DNA of 29,536 nucleotides, from assembly GCA_944323585.1 (NCBI GenBank), contig CALUTA010000002.1:1-29536 (forward strand). Reading direction: 5' to 3'. The stretch comes from Candidatus Gastranaerophilales bacterium. Lineage in GTDB: Bacteria; Cyanobacteriota; Vampirovibrionia; Gastranaerophilales; Gastranaerophilaceae. The notes under the pieces were generated by a model. It worked only from the letters and a program-made list of their open reading frames with translations, searched no databases and was not told where the DNA came from. The position numbers were made by a program, and so were the translations under genes. The number at the start of each line of letters is the position of its first letter. Position 1 is the stretch's first letter. This document shows positions 1 through 6,800 of this stretch, one piece after another.

Positions 1-1024
1 CAGGAATGTTAATTCCTCTGGGGCAAACTTCCATACAATACCTGCAAGCTGTACAGTTGATTGCGCCCTGGGATTGAATAATCTTTGCAACTTCAGCCGC
101 TGTTTGAAGTTCTTCGGCTGTAAATTCCCGAAAATTCGTAAATGTATCAATATTTTCTTTCATCTGCTGGAAGTTGCTCATTCCGCTCAAAATCGTAAAT
201 ACTCTGGGCTTGCTTGTTACCCATCTTAAGCCGAAGGAAGCCTGAGTATCATCAGGACAGCTTTCTTTAAGTTTTGCAGCAGCTTTTTCCGGCAAATTAC
301 ACAATCCGCCGCCTCTTAACGGTTCCATTACAATAACAGGCACCTTAGCCTCATCCGCAATTTCATAAAGTTCTTTACCGTTTATAACTTCCCAGTCAAG
401 ATAGTTCAATTGAAGCTGGCAGAAATCCCACTTATGCTCATGGATTACTTCCCGGAGCATTTCAGGGTCTCCATGGAAAGAAAATCCCATATTTTTAACA
501 CGGCCTTCTTTTTTCAGTTTCAAAATTTCTCCGTACATGTCATTGTCACGGTAGTTATTTATGGTGTTTTTGTTGATATTATGCACCATATAGTTGTCAA
601 AATAATCGACCTGACACTTTTTAAGCTGTTCATTAAACAATTTGGTAACATCAGCCTTTGAATTTACCAGATATGCAGGGCACTTGTCCGCAAGGTAAAA
701 GCTTTCTCTCGGATATTGCTTCAAAATCTCGCCGATTGCATTTTCGGATTTGCCTTCAACATACATATAGGCCGTATCAAAATAGTTTGCGCCGTGACTC
801 ATTGCATATTCAACCATTTTGTCCAGTTCGACCATATCAATCTTGCCGTCACGCATTGGAAGACGCATACAGCCAAGTGCTATTAAAGGAAATTCCTTTC
901 CGGCAAATTGTCTTTTGACAACCTCGTTTTCGGCTTTTTTAACCTCTTTTTGTCCGCATCCTGACAATAAAGCAGCACCGCCGACAGCTAAAGCCGAATT
1001 TATAATAAATTCTCTTCGCTTCAT
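1..1024 (-). CDS. Exported aldo/keto reductase with C-terminal 4Fe-4S motif (3' end cut by window)
   Basis: This gene runs off the left edge: 341 codons are visible and the stop is missing. It starts at the ATG complementary to 1022-1024, behind a GAGG ribosome site. The N-terminus MKRREF followed by a hydrophobic stretch and LLSGC looks like a Tat-like/lipoprotein export signal. The body is an aldo/keto reductase barrel: the first-strand phrase ALGCMRLP, the D..Y pair in YFDTAYMYVEGKSE, the lysine in LADKCP and the histidine in YMVHN match the family's catalytic Asp-Tyr-Lys-His. Near the cut end there is CTACRYCMEVCP, a C-x2-C-x2-C-x3-CP 4Fe-4S ligand set, as in the COG1453-type reductases. 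It lies 31 bp downstream of the flavodoxin gene on the same strand, so the two probably form one operon and may exchange electrons. The substrate cannot be told from sequence. Confidence 0.9.
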   Translation of the reverse strand, partial: MKRREFIINSALAVGGAALLSGCGQKEVKKAENEVVKRQFAGKEFPLIALGCMRLPMRDGKIDMVELDKMVEYAMSHGANYFDTAYMYVEGKSENAIGEILKQYPRESFYLADKCPAYLVNSKADVTKLFNEQLKKCQVDYFDNYMVHNINKNTINNYRDNDMYGEILKLKKEGRVKNMGFSFHGDPEMLREVIHEHKWDFCQLQLNYLDWEVINGKELYEIADEAKVPVIVMEPLRGGGLCNLPEKAAAKLKESCPDDTQASFGLRWVTSKPRVFTILSGMSNFQQMKENIDTFTNFREFTAEELQTAAEVAKIIQSQGAINCTACRYCMEVCPRGINIP

Positions 1025-1055
1025 ATTTCTATCCTCAATTTTTATCAGTTATTAT

Positions 1056-1634
1056 TTATAATTTAGCATTATTAATCCATTTTTTGATATCATCATCTTT
1101 TGCCGTACGTTCATATGATGTATATCCGCTCAGAACTTTTGCACCAGGCGCAAGCTTTTGCATATCAGTATAAGTTGCGGATTCTCCGCCGCCTCCATGA
1201 GTACAGAACGGCATTATAATTTTTCCGTCAAAATTGTTCTTTGTTAAATATGTTTTGACAGGCCCTGCCATTGTGTACCACCAGACAGGTGTTCCTAAGA
1301 ATATAATATCATAATTTTCCACATTTCCGTTATCAACAAGCTCCGGTCTTACATCTTTTGCCTTTTCCTGCTGTGCCAGAGCGACAACGTCATTATAATT
1401 GGCAGGATAATCTTTTGCAGGCTTGATTTCAAACATATCGCCGCCTGTCAGATTTTGAATTTTTCCAGCAACAGCTTTTGTATTTCCGCTGTATGAATAA
1501 TATGCTATCAATACTCTTTTTCCGCCCATATCAGGTTTTGAATTTTCATTTGCTAACATTTTACCGCCTCCTATGATTGCTGCTACAAGTGCTATTACCG
1601 CTATTGTAATCACTAATTTTATTTTTCCGCTCAT
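1056..1634 (-). CDS. Membrane-anchored flavodoxin-family protein
   Basis: A 192-aa protein with one N-terminal membrane segment (about residues 6-26) followed by a flavodoxin fold. Residues 40-55 read VLIAYYSYSGNTKAVA; the loop S-Y-S-G-N-T is the FMN phosphate-binding site. The later phrases FLGTPVWWYTMAGPVKTYL and PFCTHGGGGE are the isoalloxazine-contacting loops seen in the Flavodoxin_4 group. The single anchor suggests an extracytoplasmic electron carrier or quinone/disulfide reductase, which is unusual because most flavodoxins are cytoplasmic. The start is supported by an AGGGTGG site. It is the first gene of a likely operon with the 4Fe-4S aldo/keto reductase and sits behind a MerR-geometry promoter at 1670-1700. 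Flavodoxins of this kind often neighbour aldo/keto reductases and alpha/beta hydrolases, both present here. Confidence 0.9.
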   Translation of the reverse strand: MSGKIKLVITIAVIALVAAIIGGGKMLANENSKPDMGGKRVLIAYYSYSGNTKAVAGKIQNLTGGDMFEIKPAKDYPANYNDVVALAQQEKAKDVRPELVDNGNVENYDIIFLGTPVWWYTMAGPVKTYLTKNNFDGKIIMPFCTHGGGGESATYTDMQKLAPGAKVLSGYTSYERTAKDDDIKKWINNAKL

Positions 1635-1669
1635 AATACCACCCTTTTAATTTTTATACTATTTATTAT

Positions 1670-1700
1670 ATTTTAAAACCTGATAGCAGCTATCAGTCAA
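1670..1700 (-). promoter_or_regulatory. MerR-type promoter/operator for the flavodoxin-reductase operon
   Basis: On the minus strand a -35 box TTGACT (1700-1695) is followed by a 19-nt spacer and a -10 box TAAAAT (1675-1670). Most of the spacer is a perfect 17-bp palindrome, CTGATAGC-T-GCTATCAG (1696-1680), that begins inside the -35 box. A 19-bp spacer carrying a dyad that overlaps TTGAC is the hallmark of promoters controlled by MerR-family activators. The boxes and dyad are seen directly; the regulator is inferred, and no merR gene lies in the window. The leader to the flavodoxin ATG is about 30 nt. Confidence 0.6.
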
Positions 1701-1710
1701 GAGTTTTATT

Positions 1711-1743
1711 AAAAAAAAGGCCTCTTTATGTAAAGAGACCTTT
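1711..1743 (-). terminator. Rho-independent terminator of the OmpH-like gene
   Basis: The stem AAAGG-C-CTCTTTA (1716-1728) pairs with TAAAGAG-A-CCTTT (1731-1743) with one mismatch and a 2-nt gap between the arms. On the minus strand a run of eight T follows. It lies just after the stop of the OmpH-like gene. Confidence 0.8.
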
Positions 1744-1762
1744 CCTAATTTTTTTAATCATA

Positions 1763-2254
1763 CTATTTTACAGCTTTTGCGATTTCTGAAGTTATATCTT
1801 CACCGCCGTAGAGGACAATACCACGGGAAAGAACAAGATTATAGCCTTTTTCTTTTGCTGTTTTGGTGATTACTGAAGAAATATTTTTGTCGATTGATGC
1901 CAATTTTGAAGCGTAATTCTTTTTGATTGCTTCTTGTTTTTTAGCAAATTCTTCATCATATTTTTTGATTAATTTTTGCTTATTTTCTTCCGTTGATTGC
2001 TTTTGAACATCTGCTCTCACTGTTTCAAGCCATTTTTGAAGTTCAAGCATCTTTGCTTCCTGCTCTTTTCTCAAAGCCTGTACTTCTTTAGATGCGGCTA
2101 CAACCTGTGCCACATCAACTATTGCAACTTTATAACCCGCAGGGATTGCAGCGGTTGTTTCAGCTGCTTCTTTAGATATTGCCGCACTGTTCAATCCCAT
2201 GCCTGAAACAAATGCAAATGCTGCAATTGCCAATGTCAAAATCTGTTTCTTCAT
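1763..2254 (-). CDS. OmpH/Skp-family periplasmic chaperone
   Basis: A 163-aa exported protein. I place the start at the ATG complementary to 2252-2254, not at an upstream in-frame ATG, because it has an AAGGAG site 8 nt ahead and opens a clean signal peptide (MKKQILTLAIAAFAF). The mature part begins with the OmpH strand phrase YKVAIVDVAQVVAAS. A long charged coiled-coil hairpin follows (about residues 55-130, rich in K/E/Q), and the protein closes with the typical beta segment GYNLVLSRGIVLYGGEDIT. Skp/OmpH proteins hold unfolded outer-membrane proteins in the periplasm, so a double-membraned cell is implied. It lies 110 bp downstream of the TolC-type gene on the same strand; co-expression is plausible, although the gap could hold its own promoter (GTGACA-17-AATAAT on the minus strand). 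Confidence 0.88.
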   Translation of the reverse strand: MKKQILTLAIAAFAFVSGMGLNSAAISKEAAETTAAIPAGYKVAIVDVAQVVAASKEVQALRKEQEAKMLELQKWLETVRADVQKQSTEENKQKLIKKYDEEFAKKQEAIKKNYASKLASIDKNISSVITKTAKEKGYNLVLSRGIVLYGGEDITSEIAKAVK

Positions 2255-2364
2255 TAATTTTTCTCCTTTTTGTAAACTAATATTATCCCCTATGGAATTA
2301 ATTATTACACACATTTTAATATCTGTCACTTCTTTTTTAATTTTATCTTAAAAAAAATAAACAC

Positions 2365-3654
2365 TTATAACAATTCAAACTCTTCATCATTAACTTCCCG
2401 CAGGAAATTTGTCCAGCTGTTGTAGTATTCCGCAAGAGCGTATGTATAGCCGACTATTATTGATATATAGGACTGTTTCATTACAATTAAGGACGTAATA
2501 TTGGCTCTCCCCTGTTCATAACCTTCCTTGGAAATCTCTATCAGTTCTTCTGAATTTTTAATTATCTTGCTTTCGTAGTAATTAAGATTGTCTACGGCCG
2601 TCAGAAAACGCTCGTATGCGGCACTGACGTCTTTTACTGCTTTATTTTTAACTGATTCATACTTCAACTCAGCCTGTTTTAATTTCAATGCGGCATTTTG
2701 GATTTCAGGCGAATAGTTGTAAAACAACGGAATATTCACAAGGCTTGCGCCGGCATAAGCGCCGCTGTTAAAGTTTCCGGAATCAGTGTAGGCGCCTATC
2801 TGATAAGCATAACCGCCCGTGAGTGCTAAATCAGGTATTCTCTGGCGTGAAACCACTGTCATATTTTTTTCGGCAACGTCAATTTCCTGTTTGGCAATTT
2901 TTATATCGTATCTGTTGTTAAGTGCACGCTGCACTATTTCCTCAAAATCCGGAAATTCAAAATCAGGAGGAGGTGTCAGCATTTCCGCAAAGTTGTTTTT
3001 TTCTGCAAAAATATTGTCTTTGCTGTCATAAGTCACTTTATTCGGATCATTTATTATTTTGTTGAAATTTGAAAGCGCAGTGTTTACGTTGACTCTGGCT
3101 GTATTAACCTGTGTTATTATCTGATTAAGAGAAATTTCGGCCTGCAAAACGTCGATTACAGGCTCCTTTTTATTTTTTACCTTCTCTTTTGCAATATCCA
3201 GAAGTTCTTCCTGCAATTCTTTCTGCTGTTCAAGCGTATGCAGAATGGATTTTGCAGCGACTAGATTTATATAAGCTTCTCTTACATCCATTTTCAAGTC
3301 AAACTCTGTATAATCAACATTATGTTCGACAAGGGTAAGATTTGATTTTGCAAGATTTTTTCGGGCATTTCTTTTGGCGATTTCTATATTCTGGCTTACT
3401 CCAAGCTGTTTTGGCTCTCCGTTTCCGGCCCCGCCCATAAAATAAAACGCATCTACTGAAGGGTTTTGAAGCCTGTTTGCAGTTTTTATTTCGTTTTTAG
3501 CAATATTGATGTTTATCTGTGCGGCTTTCAGGTCTATATTATTTTCTAATGCCGCATCTATTGCCTCATTCAGGTAAACCTTTTTAACCTCCTCCGCCTG
3601 CACGGGTAAGACCAAACACAATATCCAGGCAATTACAATTAAAAACCTTCTCAT
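2365..3654 (-). CDS. TolC-family outer-membrane efflux protein
   Basis: A 429-aa protein with a signal peptide (about residues 1-20, ending PVQA). Two outer-membrane-factor repeats of long amphipathic helices follow, at about residues 25-215 and 245-425. Typical phrases are LNEAIDAALENNIDLKAA at the start of repeat one and VQRALNNRYDIKIAKQEIDVAEKN at the start of repeat two; the second strand region has GAYAGASLVNIPLFY. Members trimerise into a barrel and tunnel that exports drugs, metals or proteins together with an inner-membrane pump. No pump gene is next to it, so its partner lies elsewhere. There is no Shine-Dalgarno site, an in-frame stop lies 12 nt upstream, and a -10 box ends 8 nt before the ATG, so the mRNA may be leaderless. 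Confidence 0.92.
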   Translation of the reverse strand: MRRFLIVIAWILCLVLPVQAEEVKKVYLNEAIDAALENNIDLKAAQININIAKNEIKTANRLQNPSVDAFYFMGGAGNGEPKQLGVSQNIEIAKRNARKNLAKSNLTLVEHNVDYTEFDLKMDVREAYINLVAAKSILHTLEQQKELQEELLDIAKEKVKNKKEPVIDVLQAEISLNQIITQVNTARVNVNTALSNFNKIINDPNKVTYDSKDNIFAEKNNFAEMLTPPPDFEFPDFEEIVQRALNNRYDIKIAKQEIDVAEKNMTVVSRQRIPDLALTGGYAYQIGAYTDSGNFNSGAYAGASLVNIPLFYNYSPEIQNAALKLKQAELKYESVKNKAVKDVSAAYERFLTAVDNLNYYESKIIKNSEELIEISKEGYEQGRANITSLIVMKQSYISIIVGYTYALAEYYNSWTNFLREVNDEEFELL

Positions 3655-3662
3655 AACATGGA

Positions 3663-3690
3663 ATTATAGCACAAATATAACATCATACAA
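3663..3690 (-). promoter_or_regulatory. Extended -10 promoter for a nearly leaderless tolC-type mRNA
   Basis: On the minus strand TTGTAT (3690-3685), a 16-nt spacer, then TGC-TATAAT (extended -10, hexamer 3668-3663). The expected transcription start, about 7 nt further on, falls at or within 2-3 nt of the ATG at 3654. Confidence 0.6.
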
Positions 3691-3724
3691 AAAGGCTTTT
3701 CCTGCAATTTAGCAGGAAAAGCCT
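3689..3724 (-). terminator. Rho-independent terminator after the alpha/beta hydrolase gene
   Basis: A perfect 13-bp stem (AGGCTTTTCCTGC at 3693-3705 with its complement at 3712-3724) and a 6-nt loop. On the minus strand it runs into five T. It separates the hydrolase gene from the tolC-type gene and slightly overlaps the tolC promoter. Confidence 0.88.
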
Positions 3725-3727
3725 GAT

Positions 3728-3765
3728 ATTGAAGTTCATAGTATTAATTGAAGTTCATAGTATTA
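3728..3765. repeat. Perfect tandem 19-bp duplication at the hydrolase stop codon
   Basis: The 19-mer ATTGAAGTTCATAGTATTA occurs twice in direct succession (3728-3746, 3747-3765), directly next to the TAA of the alpha/beta hydrolase gene (3766-3768). It lies between the stop and the terminator. It looks like a recent slippage duplication; no function is evident. Confidence 0.85.
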
Positions 3766-4803
3766 TTATTTTGCGTCTTTCAGATATTTTGTGAAAAAGC
3801 TTTCAATTTTATCAAACGGAATTTTTTCAAGGTTGTCGTACAAATCAACATGGTTTGCGCCGTCGACTATAAGCAGTTCTTTATTATCGCCTTTTAATTT
3901 CTTAAAAGCATCTTCGCTGAAGTAACGGCTGTGAGCTTTTTCACCGTGCATAACCAGAACCGCACTTCTTATTTCATCACTGTATGCAAGTATCGGCATA
4001 TTAATCAATGCTAAGGTTGAAGTCTGTGTCCAGTGACCGTTTGAATTGATAGAACGTTCGTGGAACCCTCTCTTGGTTTTGTAATAGTTCCAGTAATCCT
4101 GTACAAACTGCGGTTCTTCACCCGTCAATTTTTCAGGAAGGCCGGCGGCAGGCGCATATTTGCCGTTTTTGAAGTCTTCCGTTCTTTGTTTGTTGAGAGT
4201 TTCTTTCAATTCATAACGTGCATTCTCATCCATTGAATCAAAGTATCCTCTGGCACTTACTCTTGTCATATCATACATTGTGGAAGTAAGGGTTGCCTTT
4301 ATTCTTGTATCCATCGTCGCAGCGTTCAAGCCGAACCCGCCAAATCCGCAAATTCCAATTATACCTATTTTTTCAGGATCCACATCCTTTTGATTGCTCA
4401 AAAAGTCAACTGCCGCACTAAAATCTTCCGTATTAATATCCGGAGAAGCCACATTTCTCGGTTCACCCCCGCTTTCGCCTGTGTAAGAAGGATCAAAAGC
4501 AAGTGTTACAAAGCCTCTTTCTGCCATAGTCTGTGCATACAAACCCGATGCCTGTTCTTTTACGGCGCCAAAAGGCCCGCTCACTGCTATTGCCGCCATT
4601 TTATCCGATGGTTTATCTTTCGGTATATATAAATCCCCGACAAGGGTAATGCCGTATCTGTTTTTAAAATTTACCTTCTTGACCTCAACTTTATCGCTTT
4701 TTGCAAAAGTTTTGTCCCAGTCATTTGTTTTTGCAATACTCATATTTGCACCTCCTATAATTAGTACAACTGCCGAAATAACCGCTAAAATACTTTTAAT
4801 CAT
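3766..4803 (-). CDS. Exported alpha/beta hydrolase with cysteine nucleophile (dienelactone-hydrolase-like)
   Basis: A 345-aa protein with a hydrophobic export/anchor segment at residues 3-24. The hydrolase fold shows the oxyanion region VSGPFGAVKEQ, the phrase AFDPSYTGESGGEPR, and the nucleophile elbow G-I-C-G-F-G-G near residue 153. Cysteine replaces the usual serine, as in dienelactone hydrolases and related COG1073-type enzymes. The acid is probably in VLVMHGEKAHS and the catalytic histidine in GANHVDLYD. The natural substrate is unknown; related genes often sit near flavodoxin and aldo/keto reductase genes, as here. The start has a GAGAGGA ribosome site. A strong terminator follows, preceded by the 19-bp tandem duplication. 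Confidence 0.88.
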   Translation of the reverse strand: MIKSILAVISAVVLIIGGANMSIAKTNDWDKTFAKSDKVEVKKVNFKNRYGITLVGDLYIPKDKPSDKMAAIAVSGPFGAVKEQASGLYAQTMAERGFVTLAFDPSYTGESGGEPRNVASPDINTEDFSAAVDFLSNQKDVDPEKIGIIGICGFGGFGLNAATMDTRIKATLTSTMYDMTRVSARGYFDSMDENARYELKETLNKQRTEDFKNGKYAPAAGLPEKLTGEEPQFVQDYWNYYKTKRGFHERSINSNGHWTQTSTLALINMPILAYSDEIRSAVLVMHGEKAHSRYFSEDAFKKLKGDNKELLIVDGANHVDLYDNLEKIPFDKIESFFTKYLKDAK

Positions 4804-4950
4804 TAAAAATCCTCTCTTTTTTATTGCATCACTTGTTTTTATTATTATTTACGACAATTCTAAAAATAGCAAATACTTATATTCTATATCAAAATATACC
4901 CGTAAAGCATATTTTAAATATTTTGAACAATTTCTTAAGCTGTTTCTATG

Positions 4951-4969
4951 TTCACTGTCCGGACTTGAA
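4951..4969. promoter_or_regulatory. Operator-like palindrome in a divergent promoter region
   Basis: GTCCGGAC (4957-4964) is an 8-bp perfect palindrome flanked by TTCA and TGAA at nearly symmetric distance. It abuts the -35 box of the pseudopilin promoter and lies upstream of the divergent hydrolase gene. A repressor site is possible but only inferred. Confidence 0.3.
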
Positions 4970-4993
4970 AATTGATATACAATAGTTTATACT
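4965..4993 (+). promoter_or_regulatory. Promoter of the pseudopilin gene
   Basis: TTGAAA (4965-4970), a 17-nt spacer, TATACT (4988-4993). A GGAAAGGAG ribosome site (5001-5009) and an ATG at 5018 follow. This shows that the frameshifted reading frame still has intact expression signals. Confidence 0.75.
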
Positions 4994-5017
4994 AAATAAA
5001 GGAAAGGAGACTAAAGT

Positions 5018-5816
5018 ATGCAAAACCCAAGAATAGTAAGGATTACGCACAGGGGGGGGGGGGCTTCATAAGCTAAAATTTTTCTCAATTATTTCCCCGG
5101 ATATTCACATAAAAAAAAGGGCATTTACACTTGCTGAGGTTTTGATTACGATTGGTATAATCGGAGTTGTCATATCAATGACACTTCCCTCATTAATACA
5201 AAACCATAGAAATAAAGTTGTAGAAGCAAGGTTAAAAAAATTTTATTCAACGTTTAATCAGGCAATTGCACTGGCTGAAGCACAATTCGGAGATAAAAGA
5301 TACTGGTATCAAAGAGTTTCAGGAGTAGATCTGGACGAAGATGGAAAACCTATAGAAGCTACCGCAAAAATTGATGTATGGTTTCAAACCTATTTTTCCC
5401 AATTCCTTGTATACAGAAAAGAAATACTGACTAACGGGAGTGTTATTTATTATCTTCAAGACGGAAGTGCAATGCAATTCGGAACAACTGATAAAATGGT
5501 AGAGTCACATGTAATAACATTTTATCCTGGTGGTAATCCAGAAAAGTGTACAGAAGTAAAAGATTATGGCGTTTGCAAGTTCTATTTTATATTTATGCCT
5601 TATCCGAGCACACCTGATGAAGTGATTGATCAAGAAAATTATAAATATCATATAGGAAAAGGTTTAGAGCCGTGCAAATATGCCTGGGACGGCACGGAAG
5701 CCCAGTTATATTCACTTTGCAGAGATACTAACGGCGGAAATAAATATTGCACGGCATTAATACAATATAACGACTGGCAAATACCAAAAGATTATCCTCA
5801 TAAAGTCCGCTATTAG
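5018..5816 (+). CDS. Type IV-like pseudopilin, out of frame at a 12-G tract (phase OFF)
   Basis: Translation from the well-placed ATG at 5018 gives MQNPRIVRITHRGGGAS and stops after 17 residues. With one G removed from the G12 tract (or two added), the frame continues without a stop into KKRAFTLAEVLITIGIIGVV and on to 5816, a protein of 265 aa. That segment is a class III-like prepilin cleavage site (A before F, E at +5) plus the hydrophobic N-terminal helix of type II secretion/type IV pseudopilins. The downstream domain contains several cysteines, probably disulfide-bonded outside the cell. There is no other usable start codon in the downstream frame between the G tract and the pilin helix. 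The leader would be about 35 residues, which is long. The likely reading is an on/off phase-variable surface protein; a homopolymer sequencing error is the alternative. Confidence 0.8.
5052..5063 (+). repeat. Homopolymer G12 tract in the pseudopilin leader
   Basis: Twelve consecutive G in an AT-rich genome, 34 nt after the start codon. Length 11 or 14 would put the pseudopilin in frame; 12 and 13 do not. Poly-G tracts of 8-14 are classic slipped-strand mispairing sites. Confidence 0.9.
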
Positions 5817-5842
5817 TAGGTTGGGCTTATAGCCCAACAATT
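5817..5842. repeat. Hairpin repeat, copy 1 (GTAGGTTGG family)
   Basis: Just after the pseudopilin stop. GTTGGGC (5820-5826), loop TTATA, GCCCAAC (5832-5838) forms a perfect 7-bp stem. It differs from copy 2 at three of 26 positions. No T-tract follows, so it is a poor terminator and more like a small REP-type element. Confidence 0.6.
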
Positions 5843-6055
5843 GATTAATCTTATAAGTCGGTTTTCTAAACTGATAGAAATTATTTTTATAAATCTGCCC
5901 TGACCAGCAAAAGAATAATTTGACCGGTTACTGGGTCAAATAGTTTGCTTGCTTCCTACTCCTCAAACCCACACCAAATGCCGATTACCACAAATAATCA
6001 CACCAGTTGAGCTACTCACGCTACTCAAACAAATACAACAAGTTTCTATAGTTTG

Positions 6056-6081
6056 TAGGTTGGTATTATAGCCTAACAATC
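6056..6081. repeat. Hairpin repeat, copy 2 (GTAGGTTGG family)
   Basis: Same element as at 5817-5842, with the stem weakened by substitutions (GTTGGT/GCCTAAC, using wobble pairs). Both copies keep the flanking AACAAT. Confidence 0.5.
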
Positions 6082-6387
6082 AAGAGGATTAATCGGACTT
6101 TAAAATACAACTGGACTTTACAAAAATAATCATTTTATCTGTACACTTCAAAATCGGTGTGCAATTCAGCTATATTAAGAAAATCTCAATCTATCCGTAC
6201 AGTCCGAAAAAAGTCCAGTTCGGCAGTTTGATTTTTTTGGTAAACTTAATTTTCCGACCTGAAAACGCCCTCACGGAGCAGGCTCTCCAAAATAATCAAA
6301 GTATCCGTACAAATCAATCTGGTCGTTAAATTACAGCGGTTTTTCAATTTAATATCTGCACTGATTCTCTGTTTGCGGACAAAAAAA

Positions 6388-6477
6388 CGGAGAAGATGGG
6401 ATTCGAACCCATGATGCAGATTACTCCACATAACACCTTAGCAGGGTGCCGCCTTCAGCCTACTCGGCCACTTCTCC
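6388..6477 (-). tRNA. tRNA-Ser (anticodon GCU)
   Basis: A 90-nt class II tRNA. Acceptor arms GGAGAAG (5', 6477-6471) and CTTCTCC pair fully and are followed by discriminator G. The anticodon loop CTGCTAA gives anticodon GCU (6442-6440) on a 5-bp stem; a long variable arm is present and the T-loop is TTCGAAT. It reads AGU/AGC serine codons. CCA is not encoded. A T7 run follows directly on the minus strand and may end transcription together with the T-arm hairpin. Confidence 0.97.
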
Positions 6478-6800
6478 ATTTCTTATTTTCTTTTAATCAC
6501 GCATAATATTCCCATGCGTATGTGTTTATATTAACATAAACATTTTTTTTCGTAAATATCAAATATCTGTGATATCTATACATGTTTATGCCAAACAGCA
6601 TGTAAATTATCTTCCCACACCAGTTTCAAGGTTGGCTCTGAGATGCTTATACAAATTCAGCAAGACAATTTTACACATATTTGGTGCAAGTATGTAAATT
6701 CCTGATATCTTTCCTACAGATTGCCGAAATTTCGCTTTTTTCTTGACCGCATTTTCTTATTAGGCTAATATGATTGTAAATATATGAGAAAGGCTTTATT
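6478..6800. other. Intergenic region between tRNA-Ser and the DUF151 gene
   Basis: It contains the upstream region of the divergent tRNA gene with the inverted repeat ACGCAT/ATGCGT (6499-6504, 6514-6519). A 7-bp hairpin TGTTTAT/ATAAACA (about 6521-6540) is followed by eight T on the plus strand, a weak terminator-like shape with no gene before it. The DUF151 promoter is at 6743-6771. No ORF with a ribosome site was seen. Confidence 0.5.
6743..6771 (+). promoter_or_regulatory. Promoter of the bifunctional nuclease gene
   Basis: TTGACC (6743-6748), a 17-nt spacer, TAATAT (6766-6771). The leader of about 23 nt contains GAGAAAGG before the ATG at 6801. Confidence 0.75.

Larger units (their letters stand above)
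5817..6387. other. Gene-free region with small inverted and dispersed repeats
   Basis: There is no convincing coding frame. The stretch holds two copies of a 26-bp element starting GTAGGTTGG (5817-5842 and about 6056-6081). It also holds an 8-bp inverted repeat ATTTGACC/GGTCAAAT (5918-5925, 5934-5941) and an 11-bp inverted repeat AACTGGACTTT/AAAGTCCAGTT (6109-6119, 6210-6220) with a nearby TCGGACT/AGTCCGA pair. The motif TATC[CT]GTACA occurs three times. It sits directly downstream of tRNA-Ser, a common integration site, but no integrase or duplicated tRNA end was seen. Confidence 0.6.

Noticed and set aside
2255..2329. 25-codon N-terminal extension of the OmpH-like protein
   Set aside because: The extension would bury the signal peptide; the inner ATG has a strong AAGGAG site.
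4649..4975. Plus-strand 108-codon hydrophobic ORF
   Set aside because: Mostly antisense to the alpha/beta hydrolase signal region and its promoter; hydrophobicity comes from AT-rich complement, and no ribosome site is present.
5142..5816. Pseudopilin starting at an internal TTG
   Set aside because: That start lies inside the pilin helix after the cleavage site and has no ribosome site; the real N-terminus is upstream through the G tract.
6246..6431. Minus-strand ORF of 61 codons next to tRNA-Ser
   Set aside because: It begins inside the tRNA gene, has no ribosome site, and its N-terminal part is translated tRNA sequence.
6388..6477. tRNA-Ser as a phage or island attachment site
   Set aside because: No integrase and no repeated copy of the tRNA 3' end within the window.
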